64,000 nt of DNA from Psoroptes ovis (GCA_002943765.1 PQWQ01000013.1:868001-932000), one strand, 5' to 3'. Counted from the first letter of the stretch, positions 13,045 through 23,653 are shown. The notes: generated by a model from the letters alone, not told the origin. Program-made: numbers and translations.

Positions 13045-14020
13045 TCAAATAATTAAACATCGTGATTCAATCGTTGTACGTATATCATTGAAACGTTGTT
13101 CAATGGTATTTTTTAATTTCATAAATTCATTATCATCATCTTCGCCGTCATTGTTGTGAAATTGTCCACCGAAATCATCGATTGATTGTCGATTCATTTG
13201 TTGTTGTCCTTCAATGTTATCCATGCTGGATTGATTTTCTTTTTTCTTTATTTGATACTGTTGAGATATTTATCATTTTAACATTTCATAATAAGATAAG
13301 AAAAATTGAATTCAATGAAAAATTAGAAAATTAATTAATATTAATTACGTCGTGCTACATGCAAATATGTGTAAATAATGTATGATGATTGTCTACTGAA
13401 TATTACCTTATCACGAATACCTTTGCGAATTTTCTCTCTTTCTTCTTCCATTTTCCTATGCTTTTCTTTGCGTCTTTCTTCTTGTTCTCTGTTATCGCAT
13501 GAAATAGTGAAAAAAATTGATTACATTTTTGAAATAATGGAGGAAAAAACGATTCTCAAATTACAATCGAGAATGTTAATATAAAAGAATAAAATAAGTA
13601 AACTGTGTGAAAACTAATACTTTAAAAGTAATAATTCATTACTCAAAAAAAAAAAAAAATGAAAATTTTGGATAAATGATATTTTGAATAAGAATTGAAT
13701 TTCTTCACTTACTTTAATGCTTCAAGTCTTTCTTGTTCTAATTGTGCAAGTCTTTCTTTTTCTTCAGCACTAAGATTATCACCAACGCTTATTTCTGTAC
13801 AACATTATTTGTTTAATTTACAAATAAAATTGAAAAAAGAAATATTTTATTAAGAAATTTGTTCATATTTCTCGCAAAAGAAGGAAAACAAACAAATTTT
13901 TGTTTTCCTCTTCAATACTAGATTAACAAATTATTTCATTCAACATGCAACATTTCAATCAATACCTTTTACAGCTGAAAGCTGATTACCCATCATTTGT
14001 TTGGCGATGAATGCAGCCAT
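13045..14020 (-). CDS. Complexin, copy 2 (CaaX CLII)
   Basis: Second complexin, 143 residues in four exons: 14020-13966, 13794-13713, 13488-13407 and 13257-13045. It shares the MAAFIAKQMMGNQL start and a well-conserved central helix (KMEEEREKIRKGIRDKYQIKKKE, about residues 58-80) with copy 1, so it should bind SNARE complexes. It differs in three ways. An extra intron splits the accessory helix at LEALK/EQEERR. The TPEEIAAE segment is replaced by a Gln/Asn/Asp-rich linker of about 35 residues. The last four residues are CLII, a CaaX box whose final Ile favours geranylgeranylation rather than farnesylation. The first intron (phase 1) and the one after IRDK (phase 0) match copy 1, which shows common descent by tandem duplication. 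The frame is intact, with no sign of decay. Confidence 0.92.
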
Positions 14021-17000
14021 TTTGTATTTTTTTTTTTTTTTTTTTTGTTTTTGTTTTAAATTTATTTATTTATTTACTTGTCAAAATAGGATTAGAATTG
14101 ACAACAATGAACAACGGTGAAGATGAAAATTAAACAAAGTAAAAATGAAAAAAAAAATAATCAAAAAAATAAATATTTGATTTGTTCAAAATCAGAATTG
14201 TCAAATTTCTTATGCACACATACACAAACACATTTGACACAAAGATTTGTTTATGATTTAATGCATTCAATTTAATTTAATATCGTTAAAATAATCGTTG
14301 AAAATTATGTAATCACTGCAAATATACACAAGAAAAAAAAATGAAAACAGCAGCAACACCATTTACCAATTTATGCATTGGATAAAACGTGAATAAACAA
14401 GGATTAACACTTACTATTCAATAATTAATTTCACTCATGTTGATTCATTCAAAGAAAAATATAAACAAATGCAGACAAGAAAAAACTTTGAATAATTGAT
14501 TAATATATTGCATTTCAATTGTGCTGATGACCAACGAAAAAAAAAAATCAATCAACCGATCAATCATTGATGAAATCCTTGATAAAATCACTGATTTTGA
14601 ACTAACCGAAAAAAAAACAAAAAATCGAATCACAAAAAACATTGAAAATCAATCAAAGAAATGAAAATTTTATGATATTTTTTTCCGGAAAATTTTTTTT
14701 TCTGGAATCGAAAATCAAAATTTTTCAATCAAATTTATAATTTTAAATTTATTTTTTGATCAATACACAGGATTCAAATCAGCAAAAAAACAGATGAATG
14801 AAAAAAAATTTCAAGAGATTTTCAATTCAAGAATATATTCTCAATGTTTCGATTCTTCACCGAAAACTGATGTTCATATGCAGATGTTGATGTTGATATT
14901 GTTTGGTTGCATATCATAAAATGTTCATAAAAATGGCAATTTGATTCTATTTATATTTATTTCAATAATAATAATAATAATAATAATTTGCTACACACTC
15001 GACAACGAAAATTGGAAATAAAGACAACAACAACAAGAAATAAACAGCAGAATTTTATGACTAGAGACCTAACTATACACACACACACACACACACACGC
15101 ACACAATATCTTTACAATTGAATAATATTTATATATATAGATAAATGAATTTCAATCTATTTTTTCCTTTTTTTTTGATTTCGCCCAAAGATGTTAGGTA
15201 TATGATGAGGTGAGGTGGTAGTAGTAGTATTGTGAAAATTTTTCGGAAATTCTGATTCTGCAAAAAATGTAAAAATGAAAATCAAATGATAAATAATCCA
15301 GAAAAATGACTAAGGATCTAAAGAAATAAATAGAAAATTATGAACCCAACACAATATTTTTCGGCAAGAAGAAATGGGCAAAATGGCCCAAATCAAGAAA
15401 AGGAAAATTTGCTGATAATGTTTGAAATTTGAACGAAAAAAATATGAACATTGTTGGACATGAAATAATAATAAAAATGAAAATAAAGCAAAATTGATTT
15501 TAATGTTCAAATTTATATCAATATTTGTTCATATTTTTTCCTTTATTTTTGGTCACATTATATTTGTTCAATGAATTTTTAAATAAATGATGAAATTCAC
15601 ATTTTTTTTTCGGTAACTTTATTTTACATTATTTGGTTTTGTGTGGAAAAATTTAGGTCGATTATTATTATTCTATTTGGTCAATATGTTCATAATCATT
15701 GAATCATTTGAAATGATAATTAAATCAACCGTAGAAACATTGATAATTATGATGTTTGTATGTGTAATACTAATGCAATATTACTTTGACATTATTAATC
15801 ATTATTATCATTGAAAATTCAAAACAAATATTGATGAAGTTTGTATGAAATGTAGGATGAATCGTATGAATATTGCAATAATGGGAATAATCATGACAAT
15901 AATGAATAAAAATGAATGAATTCGAATGAAATTAAATAAATTTATAATATTCTTAATGAATTTAGAGATAAATATTGAATTTATCATTATTATTGTCATT
16001 ATAATTATTATTATGACTGGAAAAATATGAATAGAAAATGAAATTAAATAATATTCAATTGATATAATTCTTTTATATTTTTTTTCAAAAATATATTTGA
16101 AGATTTTCTTTTCCAAAATTGTTATTTCAAAATTTGTTGGAAAATCAGCTTTTAGGGGAATTCGGCAAACAAATGGCTAATGCTATGGTGATGGTATGGG
16201 CTCTGTGAGTAATGGACCAAAATATGAATCTAAACATTTATATGTTGGACAGATTTTTTTTCTTTGGTTGCATTTGGTAGTGAATCTACACTCAATAATT
16301 GCATGTAATAAAATTATTATTATTATTATGGTTTTTTATTACCGAAATTTATGAATTTCAAATAACATTCAATACATTATTATTATCATTCACATTTATT
16401 TTTTATTTTTTTCAAATTTCAATTTAAAAATTGAAGTATATTTTCGATTATATGTATCTTGTATGTATTACATGCATGTATTTTCAATGTTCGTTTGAAA
16501 AATGTATCGAGAAAAGTAGAAGAAAAGTAATAATAATAATAATAATCAAAAATAATAATAATAATAATGATATAAATTGCGCTTGGAATCATTTTTCTAT
16601 ATTTTCACCTGTATTCATTGAAGAATAAAATTGAATTATGATGATTATAATAATCATAATAGCAATAGAAGTCTGAATAAAGCGTCTGAATATTTTTCAG
16701 AATCGCTTCAATTTTAGTTCATTCTTTTATCAAATTCAATTCTTTTACTATAAAACAATTTGAAAATATGAAAAAATAGAATAAAACTCATTCTTTTCAC
16801 CATAATATCATCTTTTATTTCATGGATAAAAGACATTAATTTTTCCGATCGAATAATAATGAACAAAAACAAAACGGAAAATAGCAAAAATAAATTAATA
16901 TTTTAAAGTACAAAAAATATGGAAAGAAATGTGGAAAAAAATGTATGAAATAAATGTAAGAATGCACGAAAGAATTGAATGAATTCAGTTCGTTTCACTA

Positions 17001-17442
17001 ATAAGAACAATGATATAATTTTAAAAATAAAATAACATGTCAAAAACATATATTAAAAACAGAAAAAGTTATATTATAGTGAATATAATAATCATAATAT
17101 CATTTTTGTCATTATTATCATCATCATTATTTTCATATAATTTCGTAAAAGTCAAGCATCTTCATCAATTCGTTCACGAACAATTTCAAACATTAACCTT
17201 TGTAAACATTGTTGTTGCCGTTGTTGGTGCTATTGTTGTTTAATTATTTTATGGAATCGATTCGTAAAATTTTTGAAGAAAAAAGTAACTTTGCATTCTA
17301 TGAACTTGAGAATAAAAGAAGAAAAAGCGTCAACAAAAGAAAGTGAAAATTTTTTCATTACATTCAATTAATGTATGGATAGATGCAACGGTAATGGAAT
17401 AGAAGATGTTGATGATGATGATGATGATGGCGATGGCAGAAT
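14021..17442. other. AT-rich spacer upstream of complexin copy 2
   Basis: Holds a poly(T) run directly upstream of the copy 2 start (14027-14046), an (AC)11 tract at 15077-15098, several (ATT)n and (AAT)n tracts, and a GAT run at 17411-17429 next to the retrotransposon. One short island at 16152-16204 has splice signals on both strands. The promoter of copy 2 presumably lies here. No gene is supported. Confidence 0.5.
15077..15098. repeat. (AC)n microsatellite
   Basis: Eleven perfect AC units followed by GCACAC. Similar CA tracts occur near 24261, 25610 and 32116. Confidence 0.9.
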
Positions 17443-17683
17443 TGGTGAAAATATTGACCGATGACAGTGATCGAAAAAAAACAAACAAAAAAAAGTATAA
17501 AAACGCCACATTAGTATGTTTATTTTTCAAGTTGTTTTTTTTAAGAAAGAAAAATGATGTTAAAATGTTAATATGAAACGAAATGCTCAATGAAAATGTG
17601 TCTAAATGATTGTGTTTTTTAATTTGTTCACATTAAGTATTTTTGTTTAATTTGACAAATAAATGATTAACTTATTGTTTCCA
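17443..17683 (+). repeat. 5' LTR
   Basis: 241 bases, TG...CA ends. It holds a TATA-like TATAAAAA at 17496-17503 and an AATAAA at 17658-17663, as expected for an LTR that both starts and ends transcripts. I found no tRNA-type primer site (TGG...) directly after it. Confidence 0.93.
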
Positions 17684-18070
17684 TTCGTTATCAGCACCAA
17701 CTACCACAAGCTCACCGCGTATAATAAGTTTCAATTGGTAAAGTTACTCGATCACATTGTGTACAAACAGATATTGTCAACAAACATGAGCAGAAAAAAG
17801 AAAACAAACCATTCCGTTATTGATGATGATGAAATACGAACAAAGGAATTGATGAGAAAAATCGACATAACGGAATTCAATGTGTTCAGAAGAAAATACG
17901 ATATTGATATAAAAGAGATTGAACAACTTCATCAAGAATATTGTGATTTCACAGCCGAGATGTTAACAGCTAAAAAAGACGAATTGGTTCAACAATGGAA
18001 GTGGAATAGATATCATATTTTCGTACGTAAAAACTATACAAACAGTACGAGATGGCATAAAAAATATTGA
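17663..18070 (+). CDS. Retrotransposon gag N-terminal part, frame-broken
   Basis: First part of the BEL/Pao structural protein, 135 codons. The first ATG lies inside the last 21 bases of the 5' LTR. A second one at 17786 (MSRKKK) lies clear of it. The protein is charged and helical, typical of Pao-type gag before the DUF1759 region. The frame ends at 18070, while the downstream frame is open from 17967, so the two overlap by about 100 bases in different registers. The polyprotein of this family is usually one frame, so either a one-base indel broke this copy or a programmed shift joins the two. I see no obvious slippery heptamer at the natural switch point (about 17995-18010). Confidence 0.75.
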   Translation: MINLLFPFVISTNYHKLTAYNKFQLVKLLDHIVYKQILSTNMSRKKKTNHSVIDDDEIRTKELMRKIDITEFNVFRRKYDIDIKEIEQLHQEYCDFTAEMLTAKKDELVQQWKWNRYHIFVRKNYTNSTRWHKKY

Positions 18071-18194
18071 ACAGAATAACGATAGAAATCAAATTAAAGA
18101 AGTTCAAGAAGCTGTAAAACAGATCAAAACTATTCAATGTATATATCCGAACATAAACGAAGATCATATAAAATTAATTGAACGATTTGAACAA

Positions 18195-21100
18195 ATGGAA
18201 GCCTTTATAACCTGCTCAAATTTTAATGGTTCATTCGCAACTCATCAAAATAGAAGAACAAGTACACCAAATCACGAACAGATGTCTAATGACAATGCTA
18301 ATCTCAATAACAATAATAATTTCAATGTCTGGCAACAAATGCGATACCAACCTCGACCAGGAGCTGTGAGAGTTCAACCAAAACAAATTCAAAAATTTTC
18401 AGGTGATCCTATTGAATATCAAAAGTTTAGAGAAGATATAGAACATTATATCATTGACAATCCCGAAATTGATGGTGGAAAAAATAAATTGAAAGAAATT
18501 CAAGATTTACTGCCGGTTAATCACCGATATTTATTGAATCGCATCGACAGAAGGAATCCGAGAATGGACGAAGTTTTGAGTGTATTAGATAAACATTATG
18601 GTTGTCGACATCAAATAATACCAGCGTTAACACGAAAAATACAGAATGCACCATTCTTGTCTTTTCGACCACAATTAAAAGATTACGAATTATTGTTGGA
18701 AGTAGTGATTTCAGTCATCGACACGCTCAATGTTACCAACTTACAGAACGAAGATTATCATTTAGCAACATTTGTTATGACCAAAATTGACGAAACACAT
18801 CATCAACATATTGGTCACGATGAGGAATTAAATCTTACACATATTGAAGAGTATTTGAGACGAGGACTGAGCCGAAAGCAAGCAATTACTGCCAGATTCA
18901 TTTCAAATCCGTATGTTCAAAGAGACAAATCGAAAGTCACTGGTAATACTAGATCAAGTAATGTTATGGTTGCGACACAAGATAATATGTGTTTCTTCTC
19001 ATATGGTCAACACGAGTCCGAGAGGTGTACATTAACCGCTGATGAGAAAAGACGATTCATGGTACAAAATCGATTATGCTTCAAGTGTGGTAATGGCGGA
19101 CACACAAGTCGAGATTGTCAAGGATCGTATAGGTGCAAAAAATGTAATTACAATCATCAAACGCATGTATGCTTCCGTGAAAACGTAATGAAACCAACCA
19201 CGTCAGAAAATTTAATAATGACAATGCCAACAACATCAGCTTCGAGTGATTCAGCGTCAAATAGCACAGCGTTATTGAGCACGAATGCGAAAAGTCTTCA
19301 CAAGACATTGACCACCAAGATAAATGGACACAAAGTAAGAATAGTATTTGATGAGGGAGCCGGAACATCATTTATTGCACCAGCATTGATAAATAAATTG
19401 AATTTATCAACATATCGAGCTGAACCAATTTTTATGGATACATTAAGCAAGTCGAAACCTACTTCAGCAGGTCATTACAAAGTAAATTTATCGCTTCCTG
19501 TCTGGGATGGGTCGTATAAAGATTTGGAATTTCGTTTAAATGACAAAATTGATCAATTACATTTCGAATGTATGAATAAAGAAAATCAAAAGATATTACA
19601 AAGTGAAAATATTGACTTTATCGATGAACAACAACCAGTTGAAATACTTGTCGGCCTTGACAACATTAATCGATTACAACATACAGAAGAAAAACGAATC
19701 AATGAAGAGATAATGGCAAAACGCACAACCCTTGGATGGGTTGTTTATGGCGTAACAGCAAATGTAAACGTATTATTGAATGTGCATCAGTTACCAGAAA
19801 ATGACGCTATTTTAGATATTGATGTAGAATCTGAAGATCAGAAAGCGATGGCCAAGTTCTTAAATGATTATTGCAATAGTGAACAAATGAAATATGATGA
19901 AGATTTAAAACGATATGTGGTAAAGCTCCCGTTCATACCCAATGTAGAAGTCGATACAAATTTTGAAACAGCAAAAAGACAAGTTGAAAATATGGTGAAG
20001 CGAATGAATGATGAACGACGACAACAATATCAAGCGTTGATAAGTGAAATGGAAGAAAATCAAATTATTGAACAAACAGCCTTGAAGCCAGCCGAAGGAT
20101 ACCATATGCCACACTTTGTGGTGACACGTAGTGATAAAAATACAACGAAGTTAAGAATGGTATTTAATGCTTCAAGTGGTATTAAGCCGCTAAACAAAGC
20201 AATATTCAAAGGAGTGACTTCGTGGCAGATAATTAGATCATTATTATTTTTCCGATTACAATCGATTGCTGTGATCAGTGACATTAAATCTGCATTCCAT
20301 AACGTAATGATACAAAATGAACATAAGAAATTTGTTAAATTTTTGTGGATAACTCAATGCAACAAACTTGTGTGTTACCAATTTAATCGTTTACCGTTCG
20401 GTCTATCTTCAAGCCCTTTTATTCTTTATGCAGTAATTTATCATCATTTGAAAAAATACGAAAATAGGTTTCCACAAACAGTCGAGGCGATTAGGAATGG
20501 TTTATATGTTGATGACTTGGTTATGTCAGCGAAAGATTCATTGAGTATTGAGAAATTGAAACATGAAAGTCAAGAAATATTTAATGATGCATCCATGGAG
20601 TTACGAAAATGGCGCACATCAGATTTAGAATTGAATTTATCATGGAATGATCGATTAGCTGAAACCAAAGTATTGGGTATCGAATGGACTGAAGATGACA
20701 ACATGAAAATAGATATTCCCGATTTTAATGAACAAGGTGAAATTACTAAGCGTAAATTGTTACAATACTATGCATCAATCTATGATCCATTCGGTTTCGT
20801 ATTGGCATCAACATTGAAAATGAAGTTGTTGATTCATGAATGTTGGAACGCGGGTTATGATTGGGACACTCCATTAGAACCGAAATTATTACGTAAAGCC
20901 AATTTGATAATAAATGATTTACAATTGATCAAAGAATTTAAATTTAATCGCAGAATCTTTAATCAGACAGTTGAAGAATTCGATTTATTGATATTTGTAG
21001 ATGCCAATCAGTATGCAATCGGTGTCGCATGTTATCTAAGTAATGGCGAGGAAACCACGTTGATATTTGCAAAATCGAAATTAATTAAACCACGGAAAAT

Positions 21101-22817
21101 AGTGAGCGGCGAATTATTGGCGTTGAATTGGGGAGCCAACATTGGATACAACTTGACCGAAATTCTTAAACCTAGATCTATTGTGTTATGGTCAGATAGC
21201 ATGGATAACATCAATCGATTGACAGACGATATTAATAAGTATCCGTTTCCCGTGGCAGTACATTTGTACAACATTCGATCGAAGATAATCAATATTAGAC
21301 ACATATCCGGCAAACAAAATCCTGCAGATGCATTCACAAGAGGCGTTGCCACAAAAGAATTATATGATATTCATCATATCAATATCACGGAAATGTTGGG
21401 AGAAAACGTAACCATTGGCATAATTCAAACCAGTGACAAACCAAATGAAAAATGTGACAGCGTCAAAGGCGTGAATTTGAATCAAAACTTAACGTACAAT
21501 GAATGGATAAAATATATTAGCGAACAAGATGACCAGTGGAAATATTCGATCGACAAAGATAAAGACGAACTCACTATATTGATCAAGATTAATCAACAAT
21601 GCTACATCGACGATGAATTTAAATCGAATTATCGATTATTCAATGACGAAAATAATGTGGTACGATGTCTGACCAGGTTGGAACAAGCTGAATTAGATTA
21701 TGATGAAAAATACCCGATTGTTTTACCGAATTGTAAATTTACGATTGCGTTTTTAAAACACTTACACGATGAAGATGGGCATGGTTCAGTGGAATATTCA
21801 TTGACGAATTTAAGAATGATGTATTTCATCCCTGGAGCACGACGATTAATGAAAAAAATTAAACATAATTGTAGCCATTGCAAACAAATAACCGCTAAAG
21901 CCTTGGAGGTCTTCAAAGGAAATCCACCAAGAGAACGACTTAATCGTAGCAAACCGTTTGAGAATATTGGTATAGATTTATTTGAATTAAAAACAGAGCC
22001 GAAAACGATTGGAATCATCTTTACATGTTGTGTAACGCGAGCTGTCCATTTTGAAATCGTCGAAAAAGCAACCGCAGAAGAAATATGCGACGCATTTCGG
22101 ATATTTGCCGCACTGAATAGACGACCATTAGTCGTCTTTTCTGACAATGGCCCGAATTTGAAAAGACTGGGACGCCTTTTCAACGAATCGTTCAGAATCA
22201 TGCGGGAAAGGTTTGATTGGCGATTCATAACTCCCGGCGCACCATTCCGTGGTGGATTTTATGAAGCATTAATTAAGACGATGAAAAGAGCATTTAAAAG
22301 CATCGTTTGGCAACGTAAGATCTCAAGCAAACAAATGAAATTAGTTCTGTATGAAATACAATCGCGTATGAATAGACGTCCTTTGGTTCACACTGAATCA
22401 TACATCTTAACCCCAAATCATTTGATATATGGTTATAATTGTTCCGATACGATGGTACCACCGAGAAATGGAATAACAGGAAATCTGATTAAGCATTGGC
22501 GATCAACGGAACGACATATAAACAGCGCTTGGAAAACGTATAAAAATGTTTATTTGAAAGAACTACGCAATTATCATCAAAATTCAAACCGTTATGATAT
22601 GTTAGAAATTAATGATAAAGTATTGATCGTAGACGAAAATAGTCCAGCATACACTTGGAAGATGGGCACAATCACTGGTCAAGTAAAGGATAACGCTGGG
22701 ATCGTTCGAACATATAAGCTGGAAGTCGATGGTAAAGTTGTGGAAAGAGCTGCACAAAAAATAGTCCCGTTGGAATGTCAAGCGGAGGGGAGGAATGGTG
22801 AAAATATTGACCGATGA
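18195..22817 (+). CDS. BEL/Pao gag-pol polyprotein
   Basis: 1540 codons from the first ATG; the frame is open from 17967. Domains in order: a DUF1759-type gag region (about residues 60-240, QIQKFSGDPIEYQKF); a CCHC knuckle CFKCGNGGHTSRDC near 295-308 followed by a second Cys/His cluster; a retropepsin-like domain with D386-E-G in place of the usual D-S/T-G; a reverse transcriptase with YVDD at 771-774; a BEL-type connection region (YYASIYDPFG); RNase H acidic residues D936, E973 and D1001; an H2C2 integrase zinc motif; a DDE core at D1261, D1317 and E1357; and a C-terminal DUF5641-like domain. The stop lies 22 bases inside the 3' LTR. No stops or further frame breaks were seen, so the enzymatic part looks functional. 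Confidence 0.95.
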   Translation: MEAFITCSNFNGSFATHQNRRTSTPNHEQMSNDNANLNNNNNFNVWQQMRYQPRPGAVRVQPKQIQKFSGDPIEYQKFREDIEHYIIDNPEIDGGKNKLKEIQDLLPVNHRYLLNRIDRRNPRMDEVLSVLDKHYGCRHQIIPALTRKIQNAPFLSFRPQLKDYELLLEVVISVIDTLNVTNLQNEDYHLATFVMTKIDETHHQHIGHDEELNLTHIEEYLRRGLSRKQAITARFISNPYVQRDKSKVTGNTRSSNVMVATQDNMCFFSYGQHESERCTLTADEKRRFMVQNRLCFKCGNGGHTSRDCQGSYRCKKCNYNHQTHVCFRENVMKPTTSENLIMTMPTTSASSDSASNSTALLSTNAKSLHKTLTTKINGHKVRIVFDEGAGTSFIAPALINKLNLSTYRAEPIFMDTLSKSKPTSAGHYKVNLSLPVWDGSYKDLEFRLNDKIDQLHFECMNKENQKILQSENIDFIDEQQPVEILVGLDNINRLQHTEEKRINEEIMAKRTTLGWVVYGVTANVNVLLNVHQLPENDAILDIDVESEDQKAMAKFLNDYCNSEQMKYDEDLKRYVVKLPFIPNVEVDTNFETAKRQVENMVKRMNDERRQQYQALISEMEENQIIEQTALKPAEGYHMPHFVVTRSDKNTTKLRMVFNASSGIKPLNKAIFKGVTSWQIIRSLLFFRLQSIAVISDIKSAFHNVMIQNEHKKFVKFLWITQCNKLVCYQFNRLPFGLSSSPFILYAVIYHHLKKYENRFPQTVEAIRNGLYVDDLVMSAKDSLSIEKLKHESQEIFNDASMELRKWRTSDLELNLSWNDRLAETKVLGIEWTEDDNMKIDIPDFNEQGEITKRKLLQYYASIYDPFGFVLASTLKMKLLIHECWNAGYDWDTPLEPKLLRKANLIINDLQLIKEFKFNRRIFNQTVEEFDLLIFVDANQYAIGVACYLSNGEETTLIFAKSKLIKPRKIVSGELLALNWGANIGYNLTEILKPRSIVLWSDSMDNINRLTDDINKYPFPVAVHLYNIRSKIINIRHISGKQNPADAFTRGVATKELYDIHHINITEMLGENVTIGIIQTSDKPNEKCDSVKGVNLNQNLTYNEWIKYISEQDDQWKYSIDKDKDELTILIKINQQCYIDDEFKSNYRLFNDENNVVRCLTRLEQAELDYDEKYPIVLPNCKFTIAFLKHLHDEDGHGSVEYSLTNLRMMYFIPGARRLMKKIKHNCSHCKQITAKALEVFKGNPPRERLNRSKPFENIGIDLFELKTEPKTIGIIFTCCVTRAVHFEIVEKATAEEICDAFRIFAALNRRPLVVFSDNGPNLKRLGRLFNESFRIMRERFDWRFITPGAPFRGGFYEALIKTMKRAFKSIVWQRKISSKQMKLVLYEIQSRMNRRPLVHTESYILTPNHLIYGYNCSDTMVPPRNGITGNLIKHWRSTERHINSAWKTYKNVYLKELRNYHQNSNRYDMLEINDKVLIVDENSPAYTWKMGTITGQVKDNAGIVRTYKLEVDGKVVERAAQKIVPLECQAEGRNGENIDR
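22783..22795 (+). other. Polypurine tract
   Basis: CGGAGGGGAGGAA ends exactly where the 3' LTR begins. It is the expected primer for plus-strand DNA synthesis and lies within the end of the polyprotein frame. Confidence 0.85.
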
Positions 22818-23037
22818 CAGTGATCGAAAAAAAACAAACAAAAAAAAGTATAAAAACGCCACATTAGTATGTTTATTTTTCAAGTTGTTTTTTTTTAAGA
22901 AAGAAAAATGATGTTAAAATGTTAATATGAAACGAAATGCTCAATGAAAATGTGTCTAAATGATTGTGTTTTTTAATTTGTTCACATTAAGTATTTTTGT
23001 TTAATTTGATAAATAAATGATTAACTTATTGTTTCCA
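22796..23037 (+). repeat. 3' LTR
   Basis: 242 bases. Identical to the 5' LTR except for one extra T in a T run and a T in place of C near 23010. AATAAA at 23012-23017. Confidence 0.93.
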
Positions 23038-23598
23038 GAATAAACAAAAAATCAAATATTACCTAAGACAAATAAACACACACACACATAATCAAGGACC
23101 ACATATATTCCATAATTTCCAAGTACAAACAAATAACAATGACTAAACGAAGAGAAAAACTTTGAATTATGTTCAAGAATTTTTTTTTTTTGTGTAAATA
23201 AATCTGAATGAATGAATGAATATCTGAATGATATATATCTTTTGACAATACAATGCCTAATATATTTTGTATGTGGAGAGTTTTTCAATATGAAATTTAT
23301 TTACTTATTATCAACCTTGAGGGAAAAATACCTTTTCACTTCGCTTCAAAAATTATTCTATTAGCATAGTAAAAGTGCAAAGGAAATATTTATTTTCACT
23401 TTCCAAAAGAAGTTGAAATTTATTAATATTACTAATAATATTAGTTAATAATGATAATAATAATATTCATTCATTATATGAAAAGAAGAACTGAATTTCA
23501 ATGGAATTCTGGATTTTATATCGTCTTTTTTCCAAAGAATTTCAAAGAATTATTAAAGAATTTATTATTATATTATTGAAAAAAAATTGATTCCTTAC

Positions 23599-23653
23599 TG
23601 TAATCTATTTGTCCTTGTTGCTGTTCGGGTCTGCTGTTGGTGTTGAAAAGCAT
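23599..23653 (-). other. Candidate first coding exon
   Basis: On the minus strand an ATG with an in-frame TGA upstream starts 18 codons (MLFNTNSRPEQQQGQIDY) plus one base, then a consensus donor GTAAGG. The sequence is much less AT-rich than its flanks. Length and phase equal complexin exon 1 (55 bases, phase 1), so it could be an alternative first exon of complexin copy 2, about 9.8 kb downstream across the retrotransposon. It could equally belong to an unseen gene. Confidence 0.3.

Larger units (their letters stand above)
17443..23037 (+). mobile_element. BEL/Pao LTR retrotransposon, near-intact
   Basis: About 5.6 kb, bounded by direct LTRs that begin TGGTG and end TTTCCA. The 4-base GAAT flanks both ends (17439-17442 and 23038-23041) as a target-site duplication; it becomes AGAAT if the last LTR base is counted with it. 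Between the LTRs lie gag and a polyprotein with CCHC knuckle, aspartic protease, reverse transcriptase, RNase H and integrase, in the order used by BEL/Pao elements. The 3' LTR follows a purine tract. The LTRs differ by one substitution and one base in a T run, so the insertion is young. It lies beside a GAT microsatellite, outside any recognised gene. Gag and pol are in different frames, so this copy may not be autonomous. Confidence 0.95.

Noticed and set aside
15808..16116. 102-codon minus-strand frame rich in Ile and Phe
   Set aside because: Nearly all codons are AT-only and come from ATT/AAT runs; no motif. The same applies to 5361-5594 and 5793-6023.
21698..22228. 176-codon minus-strand frame inside the retrotransposon
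   Set aside because: It is antisense to the integrase region, where the plus-strand frame has clear domains. It is a shadow frame.
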